In this document: piece after piece, positions 1 to 8,753 of the stretch
Layout: each line of letters starts with the position of its first letter
Numbering within the stretch: position 1 is the first letter of the stretch
Assembly: GCA_040882255.1 (NCBI GenBank)
Contig: JBBEBP010000008.1
Span: 62,001-126,000 of the forward strand
Direction of reading: 5' to 3'
From: PWQG01 sp040882255
GTDB lineage: Bacteria > Pseudomonadota > Gammaproteobacteria > Pseudomonadales > Pseudohongiellaceae
DNA: 64,000 nucleotides
Program-made: the position numbers and the translations under genes
The notes under the pieces: model-generated
What the model was told of the DNA's origin: nothing
The model's input: only the letters and a program-made list of their open reading frames with translations
Database searches by the model: none

Positions 1-1
1 C

Positions 2-328
2 GGACTGGGCGAGCGGCTCCAACATTACCCGCGGCAGCTCTCCGGCGGCGAACAGCAGCGCGTCGCCATCGCCCGTGCTTTCGCCTCCGAGGCCCGTGTG
101 CTGTTCGCGGACGAGCCCACCGGAAACCTGGACGTCGACACGGGGGGGCGCATCATTGACCTGCTGTTCGATCTGAACCGCGAATACGGAACGACCCTGG
201 TGCTGGTGACCCATGATGACCGGCTGGCTTCGCGCTGCGGCCGCGTGCTGCGATTGACCGCCGGGGAACTGGAACCGGAATCCCTGATGGCTGCGGTGCG
301 CGATCACGAGGCGATACAGCATGTCTGA
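2..328 (+). CDS. ybbA: ABC transporter ATP-binding protein, YbbA/LolD type (C-terminal part)
   Basis: The reading frame is open from the window edge, so only the C-terminal ~108 residues are present and the Walker A motif lies outside. Visible are the ABC signature LSGGEQQRVAIARA, the Walker B stretch VLFADEPTGNLD and the switch histidine in LVLVTHDDRLA. The DEPTGNLD form is typical of the MacB/LolD/FtsE group, which energises FtsX-type permeases rather than substrate importers. The stop overlaps the start of the following 863-residue FtsX-like permease by 8 bases, as in the ybbA-ybbP pair of other gammaproteobacteria. The likely role is energising envelope lipid or hydrophobic-substrate handling together with that permease; the substrate is not known from sequence. 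Confidence 0.9.
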   Translation, partial: GLGERLQHYPRQLSGGEQQRVAIARAFASEARVLFADEPTGNLDVDTGGRIIDLLFDLNREYGTTLVLVTHDDRLASRCGRVLRLTAGELEPESLMAAVRDHEAIQHV

Positions 329-2912
329 AGCTGTTTCGTTGCGGCCGGCGTCCATCCGTCCCGCCCTGTTGCTGCGCCTGGCCCTGCGTCTGTTGTGGCG
401 GGATTGGCGGGGTGGTGAACTGCGACTGTTGCTGCTCTCCCTGATCATGGCGGTGACTTCGGTCACCGGTATTGCCCTGTTCACCGACCGTCTTCAGCAG
501 GCGCTGGTGCAGGAGTCGGCGACGATGCTGGCGGCGGATCGCGTGCTGAGCGGACGCGAGCCGGCTCCTGGAGAGTGGATGGTGGAAGCGCGTTCCCGGG
601 GCTTGCGGACAGCCTCTTTCGTGGCGTTCACATCCATGGCGTTCTCGGACGATGGCAACCTGCTGGTGGCCGCCAAGGCGGTCAGCGACGAATACCCGCT
701 GCGCGGCAGTCTGGAAGTGGCGGAGCAGCCGTTTGTCGAGGGCGCTCCGGTGGAGGCCGGACCACCCCGTGGCGAAGTCTGGGCCGAGTCCCGTCTGCTG
801 TCGGCACTGCAGGTCGACATCGGGGATCCCGTGTACGTGGGCGAGGCCACGTTCACCGTCACCCGGGTGCTCACCCACGAGCCGGACCGGCAGCAGGGCG
901 GAATGCTGGAGAACGCCGGCCCGCGTCTGTTGTTCCACCGCGACGACCTGGACGCCACCGGCGTCATCCAGCCCGGCAGCCGGGCCTCGTACCGCTATCT
1001 GTTTGCCGGTGATGCGGCCGTGCTGGAGTCGTTCGGGGAGTGGTTGTCCGAACGTAGCGCGGGCGAGTACCGGCTGCGCGATATCCGTGAAGAAAGTCAG
1101 GAAGTCGACGAGGCCCTGCAGCGCGGGCAGAGTTTCCTGCTGCTGGGCAGCCTCTTTGCCGTGGTGCTGGCCGGTGTGGCCATCGCCCTGACGGCCCGGC
1201 GCTACAGTGAGCGGCATTTCGACTACGTGGCCATCATGAAAACCCTGGGCAGCACGTCGCGGCAGATCATGAGCCTCTACCTGGTGATTCTGCTCCTGTT
1301 GCTGGTGGCCGCCGTGACGTTGGGCAGTCTGGCGGGATACCTGGTCCATGAGAGCATCCTGTGGCTGTTGACGGCGATCCTGCCCGTGACATTGCCGCCG
1401 GGCTCCATGCTGCCCTATCTGATGGGGGCGATGACGGCACTGATCTGTCTGCTGGCCTTTGCTCTGCCGCCACTGCTGGCCTTGCGGGATGCCGCGCCGT
1501 TGCGGGTGCTACGCAAGGACATCGATAGCGGACTGAAAGGCAGTCTCCTGCCCTACTGGGCGGGAGGCCTGGGTGCCATGACTCTGCTGTTGTGGTACAG
1601 CCGGGACATCATGCTGACTCTGATGCTGGTACTGGTCGTTGCCGGTATCGTCGCCCTGGTCAGTGCCCTGGCGTGGCTGGTGCTGCGTTCGACGCGGGTG
1701 GCTGGCAGCCGTGCCGGCAGCCCCTGGGGACTGGCGTTCTCATCGGCGCGCCGCCGCCGTCATCAGACCGTGCTGCAGATGCTGGTGTTCTCCATCACGT
1801 TGATGGCGCTGCTGTCGCTGACCGTGTTGCGTACGGACCTGCTGGATGACTGGCAGGCACAGTTGCCGGAGGATGCGCCCAATCATTTCATGATGAACAT
1901 CACCGAAAACCAGGTGGCCGGAATGACCGATTACTTCCGGGACAATGGTGTGCGGCCCCGGCCTTTCTACCCCATGGTCAGTGCTGGCCTGTTGACCATC
2001 AACGGTGACAGCGCCCGGCAGTTGTGGGGGGCGGGTGAGTCGCGGGGCAACCTGACCGAGTCGACAGCGGAGAACGACGAAGAGGGCGAGAACCGCGATT
2101 CGGACCGGCGCATCGCCAACCGGCAGATCACCTGGACCGCGGACCTGCCGCCCGACAATGAGGTGGTGTCTGGCGAGTGGTGGGGGGAAAGCCCGGAGCC
2201 GGGTCTGGTGTCGGTGGAGGATGATTACGCTGAACGGCTGGGCATGGAGACGGGCGACGAGCTGCATTTCGAGTCCGGCGGCCAGGAGTTCAGTGCCACT
2301 GTACACAATCTGCGCTCTGTCCAGTGGGACAACATGCAGCCCAACTTCTTTTTCATTTTCTCGCCGGGCACGCTGGACGGTTCCGGGGCCACCTATCTGT
2401 CGACGGTGCAGCTGGAGGGCGAGGACAAACAGCTGCTCAACCCCCTGTTGCGCCAGTTCTCCACCGTGGTGGTGCTGGAGATCGACGCGCTGATCGAGCA
2501 GGTGCGTACCATCATCGATCAGGTCAGCGCGGCGGTCGAGTTGATAGCCGTACTGGTGCTGGCCGCCGGCGCCCTGGTGCTGCTGGCCTGTGTCAATGCC
2601 ACACTGGACGAGCGGTTCCGCGAGAACGCGGTGTTGCGGGCGCTGGGGGCCCGACAGCGCCTGATCATGAGCAGTCTGGTGATCGAGTTTGCGTTTATCG
2701 GCCTGGTGGCCGGAAGCATTGCGGTGCTGGGAACCGAGGGAGTGTTGTATTATCTGCAGACAGAAATGTTCGGTCAGGCATTCCGACCGCACTATTGGGC
2801 GTGGTTTGCCGGTCCGGTTTCCGGGACATTGTTGATTGGCGCACTGGGCGCTGCGGCCACGCGCCGTGTGGTGCACACCAGTCCGTTGATTGTATTGCGC
2901 GAAATGGCGTAG
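321..2912 (+). CDS. ybbP: FtsX-family ABC transporter permease, YbbP type
   Basis: This 863-residue inner-membrane protein has the long YbbP architecture. One transmembrane helix near residues 31-50 is followed by a periplasmic domain. A cluster of helices spans about 270-455, a second periplasmic domain spans roughly 500-710, and the last helices sit in the C-terminal 130 residues (around VLVLAAGALVLLACV and FIGLVAGSIAVLG). Two FtsX-like cores in one chain is the usual YbbP form. A short acidic, hydrophilic run (ENDEEGENRDSDRR, about residue 585-598) interrupts the second periplasmic domain and may be a surface loop. It is translationally coupled to the upstream ATPase by an 8-base overlap. 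No specific substrate can be assigned. Confidence 0.9.
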   Translation: MSEAVSLRPASIRPALLLRLALRLLWRDWRGGELRLLLLSLIMAVTSVTGIALFTDRLQQALVQESATMLAADRVLSGREPAPGEWMVEARSRGLRTASFVAFTSMAFSDDGNLLVAAKAVSDEYPLRGSLEVAEQPFVEGAPVEAGPPRGEVWAESRLLSALQVDIGDPVYVGEATFTVTRVLTHEPDRQQGGMLENAGPRLLFHRDDLDATGVIQPGSRASYRYLFAGDAAVLESFGEWLSERSAGEYRLRDIREESQEVDEALQRGQSFLLLGSLFAVVLAGVAIALTARRYSERHFDYVAIMKTLGSTSRQIMSLYLVILLLLLVAAVTLGSLAGYLVHESILWLLTAILPVTLPPGSMLPYLMGAMTALICLLAFALPPLLALRDAAPLRVLRKDIDSGLKGSLLPYWAGGLGAMTLLLWYSRDIMLTLMLVLVVAGIVALVSALAWLVLRSTRVAGSRAGSPWGLAFSSARRRRHQTVLQMLVFSITLMALLSLTVLRTDLLDDWQAQLPEDAPNHFMMNITENQVAGMTDYFRDNGVRPRPFYPMVSAGLLTINGDSARQLWGAGESRGNLTESTAENDEEGENRDSDRRIANRQITWTADLPPDNEVVSGEWWGESPEPGLVSVEDDYAERLGMETGDELHFESGGQEFSATVHNLRSVQWDNMQPNFFFIFSPGTLDGSGATYLSTVQLEGEDKQLLNPLLRQFSTVVVLEIDALIEQVRTIIDQVSAAVELIAVLVLAAGALVLLACVNATLDERFRENAVLRALGARQRLIMSSLVIEFAFIGLVAGSIAVLGTEGVLYYLQTEMFGQAFRPHYWAWFAGPVSGTLLIGALGAAATRRVVHTSPLIVLREMA

Positions 2913-2922
2913 GAGGATTTGC

Positions 2923-3549
2923 ATGGCGTTGTTCAATGCACGTTGCCGGTTACAGGGTTTGTCTCTGATGGCGGCCCTGATGATGGCCGGACCGGTCAGC
3001 GCACTGTCGCCGGGCGCTCCCGAGCGGGAGCGCGAGTGTACCTATGGCGACTGCGAGAACGGTTTCGGCATTCTGGAGATCAAGACCGAGGTGGGCACGG
3101 ATGTCTATGAAGGCAACTTCCGTGAAGGTGAGTTCCACGGTTTTGGCGAGTACACCCGGTACGTGACCCGTTCCGACAAGGCGTATTACGAGGGTAACTG
3201 GCGGAATGGCCTGCGCCATGGCCGGGGCACGTACTGGGACGGCCAGTCCGACCTGTATATGGGCGAGTGGCGCGATGGTCAGCGGCATGGCCGGGGGTCG
3301 TACTTCTTCGGCCTGGAGGACTGGTCCCCGAATCGCCACACCGAACGCTGGCTGAGCGAAAATACCGAGAACTATACCGGTGAGTTCGTGGAAGACCAGT
3401 ACCAGGGCGAAGGGGTATACCGCTGGCCGGACGGCCGTCGCTATGAAGGCGAGTTCTATGCCAATGACAAACACGGCCGGGGCCGCTTCTACTACGAAAC
3501 CGGCACGAGCCTGCCGCAAGTATGGGAATACGGACGTCTGGTGGACTGA
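2923..3549 (+). CDS. exported MORN-repeat protein
   Basis: The protein has 208 residues. A hydrophobic N-terminal segment (LSLMAALMMAGPVSA) looks like a signal peptide. After it come about five MORN motifs of the form Y-x-G-x-[FW]-x-x-G-x-x-H-G-x-G, for example YEGNWRNGLRHGRGTYW and YEGEFYANDKHGRGRFYY. Two cysteines (CTYGDC) lie just after the signal peptide. The start at 2923 is chosen because AGGAGG lies 6 bases upstream; an earlier in-frame ATG at 2890 lies inside the permease gene. MORN repeats form extended beta-hairpin stacks used for protein or lipid binding. It lies 10 bases after ybbP and immediately before pdxH, so it is probably cotranscribed with both. Function is unknown. Confidence 0.85.
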   Translation: MALFNARCRLQGLSLMAALMMAGPVSALSPGAPERERECTYGDCENGFGILEIKTEVGTDVYEGNFREGEFHGFGEYTRYVTRSDKAYYEGNWRNGLRHGRGTYWDGQSDLYMGEWRDGQRHGRGSYFFGLEDWSPNRHTERWLSENTENYTGEFVEDQYQGEGVYRWPDGRRYEGEFYANDKHGRGRFYYETGTSLPQVWEYGRLVD

Positions 3550-4203
3550 ATGGATCTGGCAACGATACGACGTGAGTATCTGCGCGGCGGGTTGCGTCGC
3601 GAGCATCTGAGCGACAATCCCTGGGACCTGTTCTCGCGCTGGATGGAAGAGGCGCTGGAGATCGATATCATCGACCCTACGGCCATGGTGGTGGCCACCG
3701 GGGCTGATGGCGGGCCTTTGCATCAGCGGATTGTGCTGCTCAAGCACTTCGATGAACAGGGGCTGGTTTTCTTCACCAACTACGACAGCCGCAAGGGGCA
3801 GGACATCGATGCCAATCCCCGGGTCAGCGCCCTGTTCCCCTGGCATGCGCTGGAGCGGCAGGTCATGGTCAGCGGTGTGGCAGAGAAAATACCGGCTGAA
3901 CAGTCCGATGCGTATTTTTCCAGCCGACCGCGAGAGAGCCGTCTTGCCGCTTTGGCGTCGGCACAGAGCTGCCCGGTGGAGGGGCGTGTCAGGCTGGAGG
4001 CAGCATTCCGCGAACGGCAGGAACAGTATCCCGGAAATGACATCCCGCGTCCGGCGAACTGGGGTGGCTACCGCATCCGCCCGGCACTTTTCGAGTTCTG
4101 GCAAGGTGGGCCCCACCGCCTGCATGACCGCTTTGTGTATACCTGTCGGGAGCCGGCCGGGTCTTCAGGTGTGACCTGGCACCTGGAGCGTCTGGCTCCA
4201 TGA
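3550..4203 (+). CDS. pdxH: pyridoxine/pyridoxamine 5'-phosphate oxidase
   Basis: PdxH is a cytosolic FMN enzyme that oxidises pyridoxine or pyridoxamine 5'-phosphate to pyridoxal 5'-phosphate. The product is 217 residues, matching the family length of about 218. Recognisable segments are the N-terminal LRREHLSDNPWDLFSRWMEEA, the FMN-binding RIVLLKHFDEQGLVFFTNYDS, a YFSSRPRESRLAALAS region, and the C-terminal WGGYRIRPALFEFWQGG with a final HLERLAP. The ATG follows the stop of the MORN gene directly (TGAATG), indicating translational coupling. It converges with the phosphofructokinase gene 9 bases downstream. Confidence 0.97.
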   Translation: MDLATIRREYLRGGLRREHLSDNPWDLFSRWMEEALEIDIIDPTAMVVATGADGGPLHQRIVLLKHFDEQGLVFFTNYDSRKGQDIDANPRVSALFPWHALERQVMVSGVAEKIPAEQSDAYFSSRPRESRLAALASAQSCPVEGRVRLEAAFRERQEQYPGNDIPRPANWGGYRIRPALFEFWQGGPHRLHDRFVYTCREPAGSSGVTWHLERLAP

Positions 4204-4212
4204 TTGTCGCTG

Positions 4213-5472
4213 TCAGGACGTCCAGTCCGGTAACTTCTTCGGTGCCAGTTGGTGCTGCAGGGAAGCGTAGGCCGGCAATCCGTCGCGGTAGGGCGGGTAA
4301 TCCTCTCCCTGGATGAGCGGCGCGAGGTAGCGCCGTGCCTGTTCGGTGATGCCGAAACCGTCCCTGGTGATGAACTCACGCGGCATGGGTCTTTCGACAT
4401 TGGCGACATCAGCCAGTGGCACCTCCTCGATATGCCAGCGGTACGGTGAGTCGCTGTCCCGCACGATGGCCGGCATGACGGCATTGTGCCCGGCCAGAGC
4501 CGCCTTGACGGCGGCCTCTCCCACGGCCCAGGCCTGCTCGACATCGGTGGCTGAGGCAATGTGCCGGGCGGCGCGCTGCAGGTAATCGGCGACCGCCCAG
4601 TGATACTTGTACCCCAGTTCCTGACGGATCAGGTTGGCGATATGGGGTGCCACGCCGCCCAGCTGCGAGTGACCGAAGGCATCCTTGCCGCCGGCTTCCG
4701 CCAGGAAGCGGCCGTCCGCATGGCGCGCGCCTTCCGATACAACGATGGCGCAGTAGCCGAAGCGCTCCACGCACTGGCGTACCCGATCCAGAAACCGCTG
4801 CTGCTCGAAGGGTATCTCCGGGAAGAGGATGACATGCGGCGCCTCTCCTTCGTGCCGTGCGGCCAGGCCGGCGGCTCCGGCGATCCAGCCGGCGTGCCGG
4901 CCCATGACTTCCATCACGAATACCTTGGTAGAGCTTTCGCACATGGAGGCGACATCGAATCCGGCTTCACGGATACTGACGGCCACGTATTTGGCCACCG
5001 AACCGAAACCGGGGCAGGTGTCGGTCAATGGCAGATCGTTATCTACGGTCTTGGGAATGCCGATGCAGGTGATCGGAAATCCCTCGCGAATGCTGAGTTG
5101 CGAGACCTTGTTGGCCGTGTCCTGGGAGTCGCCTCCGCCGTTGTACAGGAAATACCGGATGTTGTGCGCCTTGAATACTTCCATCAGGCGTTCGTATTCG
5201 GTCGCGCTCTCTTCAAAGCTGCGCAGTTTGTAGCGGCAGGAACCGAAAGCACCGGAAGGGGTGTGGCGCAATGCCGCGACCTCTGCATCGCTGATCACCG
5301 AGGTATCGATCAGTTCTTCTCGTAGCGCGCCGATGATGCCGTTGCGGCCGGCATAGACGGTGCCGATTTCCTCGCCGTGCTGACGTGCCGTCTGGATTAC
5401 GCCGCAGGCGCTGGCGTTGATGACGGCGGTGACGCCACCCGACTGGGCGTAGAAAAGGTTGGCCTGAGTCAT
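4213..5472 (-). CDS. 6-phosphofructokinase, probably diphosphate-dependent
   Basis: This 419-residue glycolytic enzyme phosphorylates fructose 6-phosphate. The fold is shown by the N-terminal QSGGVTAVINAS, a GGGDSQDTA motif where ATP enzymes have GGDGS, the substrate motif PKTVDNDLPLTD and MGRHAGWIAGAAGLA. The lysine in PKTVDND and the absence of the ATP-type glycine after GGD are features of PPi-using enzymes (known for the family). Use of diphosphate would make the step reversible. Donor specificity is inferred from these residues only. The gene is divergent from ubiX across a 134-base region that contains an 11-base inverted repeat. Confidence 0.9.
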   Translation of the reverse strand: MTQANLFYAQSGGVTAVINASACGVIQTARQHGEEIGTVYAGRNGIIGALREELIDTSVISDAEVAALRHTPSGAFGSCRYKLRSFEESATEYERLMEVFKAHNIRYFLYNGGGDSQDTANKVSQLSIREGFPITCIGIPKTVDNDLPLTDTCPGFGSVAKYVAVSIREAGFDVASMCESSTKVFVMEVMGRHAGWIAGAAGLAARHEGEAPHVILFPEIPFEQQRFLDRVRQCVERFGYCAIVVSEGARHADGRFLAEAGGKDAFGHSQLGGVAPHIANLIRQELGYKYHWAVADYLQRAARHIASATDVEQAWAVGEAAVKAALAGHNAVMPAIVRDSDSPYRWHIEEVPLADVANVERPMPREFITRDGFGITEQARRYLAPLIQGEDYPPYRDGLPAYASLQHQLAPKKLPDWTS

Positions 5473-5513
5473 TCAGTGAATCCCGGTAGATTTGTGGGTG
5501 CCATGTGATGGCG

Positions 5514-5539
5514 GTACCATTGGCGATGGCCAATGGTAC
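5514..5539. promoter_or_regulatory. 11-bp perfect inverted repeat between the phosphofructokinase and ubiX genes
   Basis: GTACCATTGGC and GCCAATGGTAC are perfect inverted copies separated by GATG. The element sits 42 bases upstream of the phosphofructokinase start and 67 bases upstream of ubiX. It could be a dimeric regulator operator or an RNA hairpin in either 5' leader. There is no T-run on either side, so a terminator is unlikely. Confidence 0.5.
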
Positions 5540-5606
5540 AAACTGCCTGAAGGCAAGGCAAACCGGGCGCGGCACCATCACTCAACAGTAAGGTCCAGGG
5601 ATCAAC

Positions 5607-6179
5607 ATGAAGCGACTGATAGTCGGCCTGTCAGGGGCCAGCGGCCTGATATACGGCGTTCGTCTGCTGGAAGTGCTACAGCGCGAAGTGGACGTCGAGA
5701 CCCATCTGGTGGTCAGCGCCGGCGCCAGCCTGAACATCTCACTGGAAACGGACCGGGACGTCAGTGACGTGAAGGCGTTGGCCGATCATGTCTATTCGCC
5801 CCGGGACCTGGCCGCGCGCATTTCCAGTGGCTCCTTCCGCACTGACGGTATGGTGGTGGCTCCCTGTTCGATGAAGACGCTGTCGGCCATCGTCAATGCC
5901 TATGCGGACAATCTTCTGGTCAGGGCGGCGGATGTCACACTGAAAGAGCAGCGGCGCCTTGTGCTGATGCCCCGCGAAAGCCCGCTGCACGCCGGGCACT
6001 GTGAGCTGTTACTGCGGGCTGCGCGGTTGGGAGCGGTCATCGCGCCGCCCATGCCGGCCATGTATATCCGTCCGCGCAGCGTCGAGGATCTGGTGGATCA
6101 TTCCGTGGGCCGGGTACTTGACCTGTTCGGTATCGACCCGGGCATCGTGCAGCGCTGGGACGGCCCGCAGGCGGAGTGA
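5607..6179 (+). CDS. ubiX: flavin prenyltransferase UbiX
   Basis: UbiX attaches a dimethylallyl group to FMN to make the prenylated FMN needed by UbiD-type decarboxylases in ubiquinone synthesis. The product is 190 residues, the normal size. Visible signatures are GLSGASGLIYGVRLLEVL at the N-terminus (FMN phosphate loop), SSGSFRTDGMVVAPCSMKTLSAI in the middle, and RESPLHAGHCELLLRAARLGA followed by PPMPAMY near residues 118-150. The start is preceded by an AGGGA ribosome-binding site. The gene is monocistronic here and ends convergently 10 bases from the next gene; no ubiD is present in the window. Confidence 0.96.
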   Translation: MKRLIVGLSGASGLIYGVRLLEVLQREVDVETHLVVSAGASLNISLETDRDVSDVKALADHVYSPRDLAARISSGSFRTDGMVVAPCSMKTLSAIVNAYADNLLVRAADVTLKEQRRLVLMPRESPLHAGHCELLLRAARLGAVIAPPMPAMYIRPRSVEDLVDHSVGRVLDLFGIDPGIVQRWDGPQAE

Positions 6180-6189
6180 GTGGTCGCGC

Positions 6190-6729
6190 TCAGGCTGTTT
6201 TCAATGCCTGGTCGACCAGCGGAGACAGTTCTGCCGGGTCGGCGATGATGCCGGCTTCCAGGCAGTACAGGGCCAGATTGGCCCGTACCAGTGCCCCGCT
6301 CTGTCCGGGGCCGGGCGCCCGCCAGCTGCCATGGCGATCACAAAGCGCCTTGAGGTCTGCTTCCTGTTGTCGCTCGGCGTCCAGTTCCGCCGCCTTGATC
6401 TGCGCCCGCAGCGCCTCGTAGTCCGGTGAGCGGGGCGTCCGGACTCCGCCCGGGTGCCAGTGTTTCATGTCGCGGCGGCACTGACGCAGCGGCCCCGTTA
6501 TCTTTTCCTGCCAGGCGCTGGAGAGCTGCACCGCCTGTTGCATCAGTCCATCGGGCATCTCGCCCCGCGTCAGCCCGAACCAGCAGGCGAACAGCAGCAG
6601 GTTGACGTCGGCTCCGTACCGGTCCTGCCACTCCAGGCAGGTTTCCCGGACCGTATCCCGCGCGTAGACTGACTCGGCGAAGGCGGAAAAGGCTCCGCTT
6701 CCGGGGTTTTTTTCTTCAACTGGTACCAT
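6190..6729 (-). CDS. TIGR02444/DUF2390 family protein
   Basis: This 179-residue soluble protein resembles the conserved gammaproteobacterial family TIGR02444 (DUF2390), recognised from a segment such as FAESVYARDTVRETCLEWQ followed by DVNLLLFACWFG and later WQEKITGPLRQCRR. The family has no established function. A short basic/acidic helix (EALRAQIKAAELDAERQQEADL) lies around residues 103-125. The start is uncertain because AGG abuts the ATG directly, but no better in-frame start is evident. It is divergent from mpl with 48 bases between starts. Confidence 0.82.
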   Translation of the reverse strand: MVPVEEKNPGSGAFSAFAESVYARDTVRETCLEWQDRYGADVNLLLFACWFGLTRGEMPDGLMQQAVQLSSAWQEKITGPLRQCRRDMKHWHPGGVRTPRSPDYEALRAQIKAAELDAERQQEADLKALCDRHGSWRAPGPGQSGALVRANLALYCLEAGIIADPAELSPLVDQALKTA

Positions 6730-6777
6730 CCTGTCAGCTTACAACAGTAGAATGGTGGTTTTAACCAGGATCCGCCA

Positions 6778-8199
6778 ATGCACCTGCATATTCTCGGTAT
6801 CTGCGGCACATTCATGGGGTCTCTGGCCCTGCTGGCGCGTGAGTTGGGGCACACGGTCAGTGGTAGTGATCTCAACGTGTATCCGCCGATGAGCACCCAG
6901 CTGGAAGAGCAGGGCGTGGAAGTGTTGCAGGGTTACGACGCAGCGCATCTTCGCCCGGCCCCCGATCTGGTAGTGATCGGCAATGCGTTGAGCCGTGGCA
7001 ATCCGGCAGTGGAACATGTCCTGGATGAAGGCCTGGAGTACTGTTCGGGCCCCGAGTGGCTGTCCCGCCACGTGCTTCCCGGGCGCTGGGTGCTGGCCGT
7101 GTCGGGCACCCACGGCAAGACCACGACCAGCGCGATGCTGGCCTGGATACTGGAGTATGCCGGGCTCGCCCCCGGCTATCTGATCGGGGGTGTGCTGCAG
7201 GATTTTCCGGTGTCGGCGAGGGCCGGTTCGTCCGATTTCTTCGTGGTCGAGGCCGATGAATACGACAGTGCCTTCTTCGACAAGCGCTCCAAGTTCATCC
7301 ATTACCGCCCGGATACGCTGATCATCAACAATCTTGAGTTCGATCATGCGGACATTTTTCCGGACCTGGCGGCTATCCAGCGGCAGTTCCATCACCTGAT
7401 CCGGACGGTGCCCTCGCGCGGCCTGATCGTCGCTCCGCAGCAGGATGCTGCGGTGGAGGGCGTTCTGGCTCAGGGGTGTTGGACACCGGTGCAGTGCTTT
7501 GCGGTGGACGGCACAGTGCCGCTGGAGGAGCATCCGGAGCGTGGTGGTGCGCACTGGCTGGCGGAGCCGGTCAACGAAGCGGCCGATGTGTTCCTCCTGA
7601 CGGTGCCCGGTACCACGGAGGATGCGTTGACCGTGCGGATGCGCATGAGCGGCCGGCACAACATCGCCAACGCCGTGGCGGCCATGGCCGCAGCCCGGCA
7701 TGTGGGGGTCGCTCCCGCCGTGGCGGCCGAGGCGCTGGCCCGGTTCCGGGGCGTACGGCGGCGGCTGGAACGGCTGGGCGAAGTGTCCGGGGTGACGGTG
7801 TATGACGATTTCGCGCACCATCCCACGGCCATCCGGGAAACACTCAATACCGTGCGAGCCTGGCTGGGCGGATTCAGCACGGATCAGCGCCTGATTGCCG
7901 TGATCGAGCCGCGTTCGCGCACCATGCAGATGGGCGTGCATCAGGAGGCTTTGCTGGATGCCTGCCGCGCGGCCGATCTGGCGGTCTGGTTCCAGCCTCC
8001 CGGTGTCGCACTGGACCTGGAAGCGTTGACACAGCAGGATGATGTTCCCGCACTGGTTTTCCAGGAGACGGCGGAGATCGTCCAGTATCTGGCCACCAGT
8101 AGCAGACCCGGCGATCATGTGGTGATCATGAGTAATGGTGGTTTTGGCGGCATTCACGCGGCCTTGCTGGAGGCGCTGGCGGCAGGTTCTATAGAGTAG
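6778..8199 (+). CDS. mpl: UDP-N-acetylmuramate:L-alanyl-gamma-D-glutamyl-meso-diaminopimelate ligase
   Basis: Mpl ligates the recycled murein tripeptide to UDP-MurNAc, saving de novo synthesis steps in peptidoglycan recycling. The 473-residue sequence begins with the Mpl-specific MHLHILGICGTFMGSLALLA nucleotide-binding loop. It has the Mur ligase P-loop GTHGKTTTS at residues 110-118, then FFVVEADEYDSAFFDKRSKF, the NLEFDHADIF block and DDFAHHPTAI in the C-terminal domain. All Mur ligase domains are complete and in order. It indicates a diaminopimelate-type cell wall that is actively recycled. Confidence 0.97.
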   Translation: MHLHILGICGTFMGSLALLARELGHTVSGSDLNVYPPMSTQLEEQGVEVLQGYDAAHLRPAPDLVVIGNALSRGNPAVEHVLDEGLEYCSGPEWLSRHVLPGRWVLAVSGTHGKTTTSAMLAWILEYAGLAPGYLIGGVLQDFPVSARAGSSDFFVVEADEYDSAFFDKRSKFIHYRPDTLIINNLEFDHADIFPDLAAIQRQFHHLIRTVPSRGLIVAPQQDAAVEGVLAQGCWTPVQCFAVDGTVPLEEHPERGGAHWLAEPVNEAADVFLLTVPGTTEDALTVRMRMSGRHNIANAVAAMAAARHVGVAPAVAAEALARFRGVRRRLERLGEVSGVTVYDDFAHHPTAIRETLNTVRAWLGGFSTDQRLIAVIEPRSRTMQMGVHQEALLDACRAADLAVWFQPPGVALDLEALTQQDDVPALVFQETAEIVQYLATSSRPGDHVVIMSNGGFGGIHAALLEALAAGSIE

Positions 8200-8304
8200 C
8201 CAGTCCTGCGGGAGGCTGGAGACATTGAGCCCGTGTCCGTCTTACTGGCACTCCCACCACCGGATATCGCATAATGGCTCCATTGAAAAAGAGGAGAGGG
8301 TCTT

Positions 8305-8562
8305 ATGTCTGAGCAGTGGATGAATCCCGCCATCTGGGGCGGAGCACAATGGCTGGTGGCTGCCATTCTGGTGTTGGTGGTGTTGGCCCTGGCGGTGGTC
8401 ATCCACCGGCTCATCAGCGTTGTGCGGAGTGAGATGACCCGGAAGCGCGAGCGCCCTGTCCTGCGACCCTCTCTTCGTCCGGATCTGTATCCGCCACAGG
8501 AAGGCGAGGGGAGAGAGGCCGCCGGGGAGAAACCGACGCCGTCCCCGGACAGGGATCAGTAG
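8305..8562 (+). CDS. small single-span membrane protein of unknown function
   Basis: The predicted 85-residue protein has one transmembrane helix at about residues 17-37 (LVAAILVLVVLALAVVIHRL). A basic, proline-rich cytoplasmic tail follows (RKRERPVLRPSLRPDLYPP). A strong ribosome-binding site (GAGGAGAGGG) precedes the ATG, which supports real translation. It overlaps tail-to-tail by 7 bases with the next small gene on the other strand. I do not recognise a family. Confidence 0.65.
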   Translation: MSEQWMNPAIWGGAQWLVAAILVLVVLALAVVIHRLISVVRSEMTRKRERPVLRPSLRPDLYPPQEGEGREAAGEKPTPSPDRDQ

Positions 8563-8723
8563 TCGACCAGCCAGTCCACGATGGCGGCCGCGCCAGCCAT
8601 GAACAGGATGACCAGCAGCAGGACGCCCAGCAGACCCAGTATGCGGAACGACTTACCCTGTTTCGGGTAGAGTCCCGATTGTTCGTACTCCCGTTTCTGT
8701 TCTGTATCCGGTCTGTCCGTCAT
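8556..8723 (-). CDS. small tail-anchored membrane protein of unknown function
   Basis: The protein has 55 residues: a charged N-terminus (MTDRPDTEQKREYEQSGLYP) and a C-terminal hydrophobic helix from about residue 29 (LGLLGVLLLVILFMAGAAAI) ending in DWLVDY. The start at 8723 is preferred over the ATG at 8753 because GGAG lies about 11 bases upstream and the shorter form has the normal polar beginning. It is divergent from the protease gene that starts near 8754-8769. Function is unknown. Confidence 0.6.
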   Translation of the reverse strand: MTDRPDTEQKREYEQSGLYPKQGKSFRILGLLGVLLLVILFMAGAAAIVDWLVDY

Positions 8724-8753
8724 GTTCCATTCATCTCCGGAGTGTCGTAACAA

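Noticed and set aside
153..1349. 398-codon minus-strand open frame opposite ybbA/ybbP
   Set aside because: Antisense shadow; Gln/His/Arg-rich with no domain, whereas the plus-strand pair is complete and coupled.
8305..8723. Two small adjacent genes considered as a toxin-antitoxin pair
   Set aside because: They are on opposite strands and overlap tail to tail, not in an operon. Both encode single-span membrane proteins without known toxin motifs.
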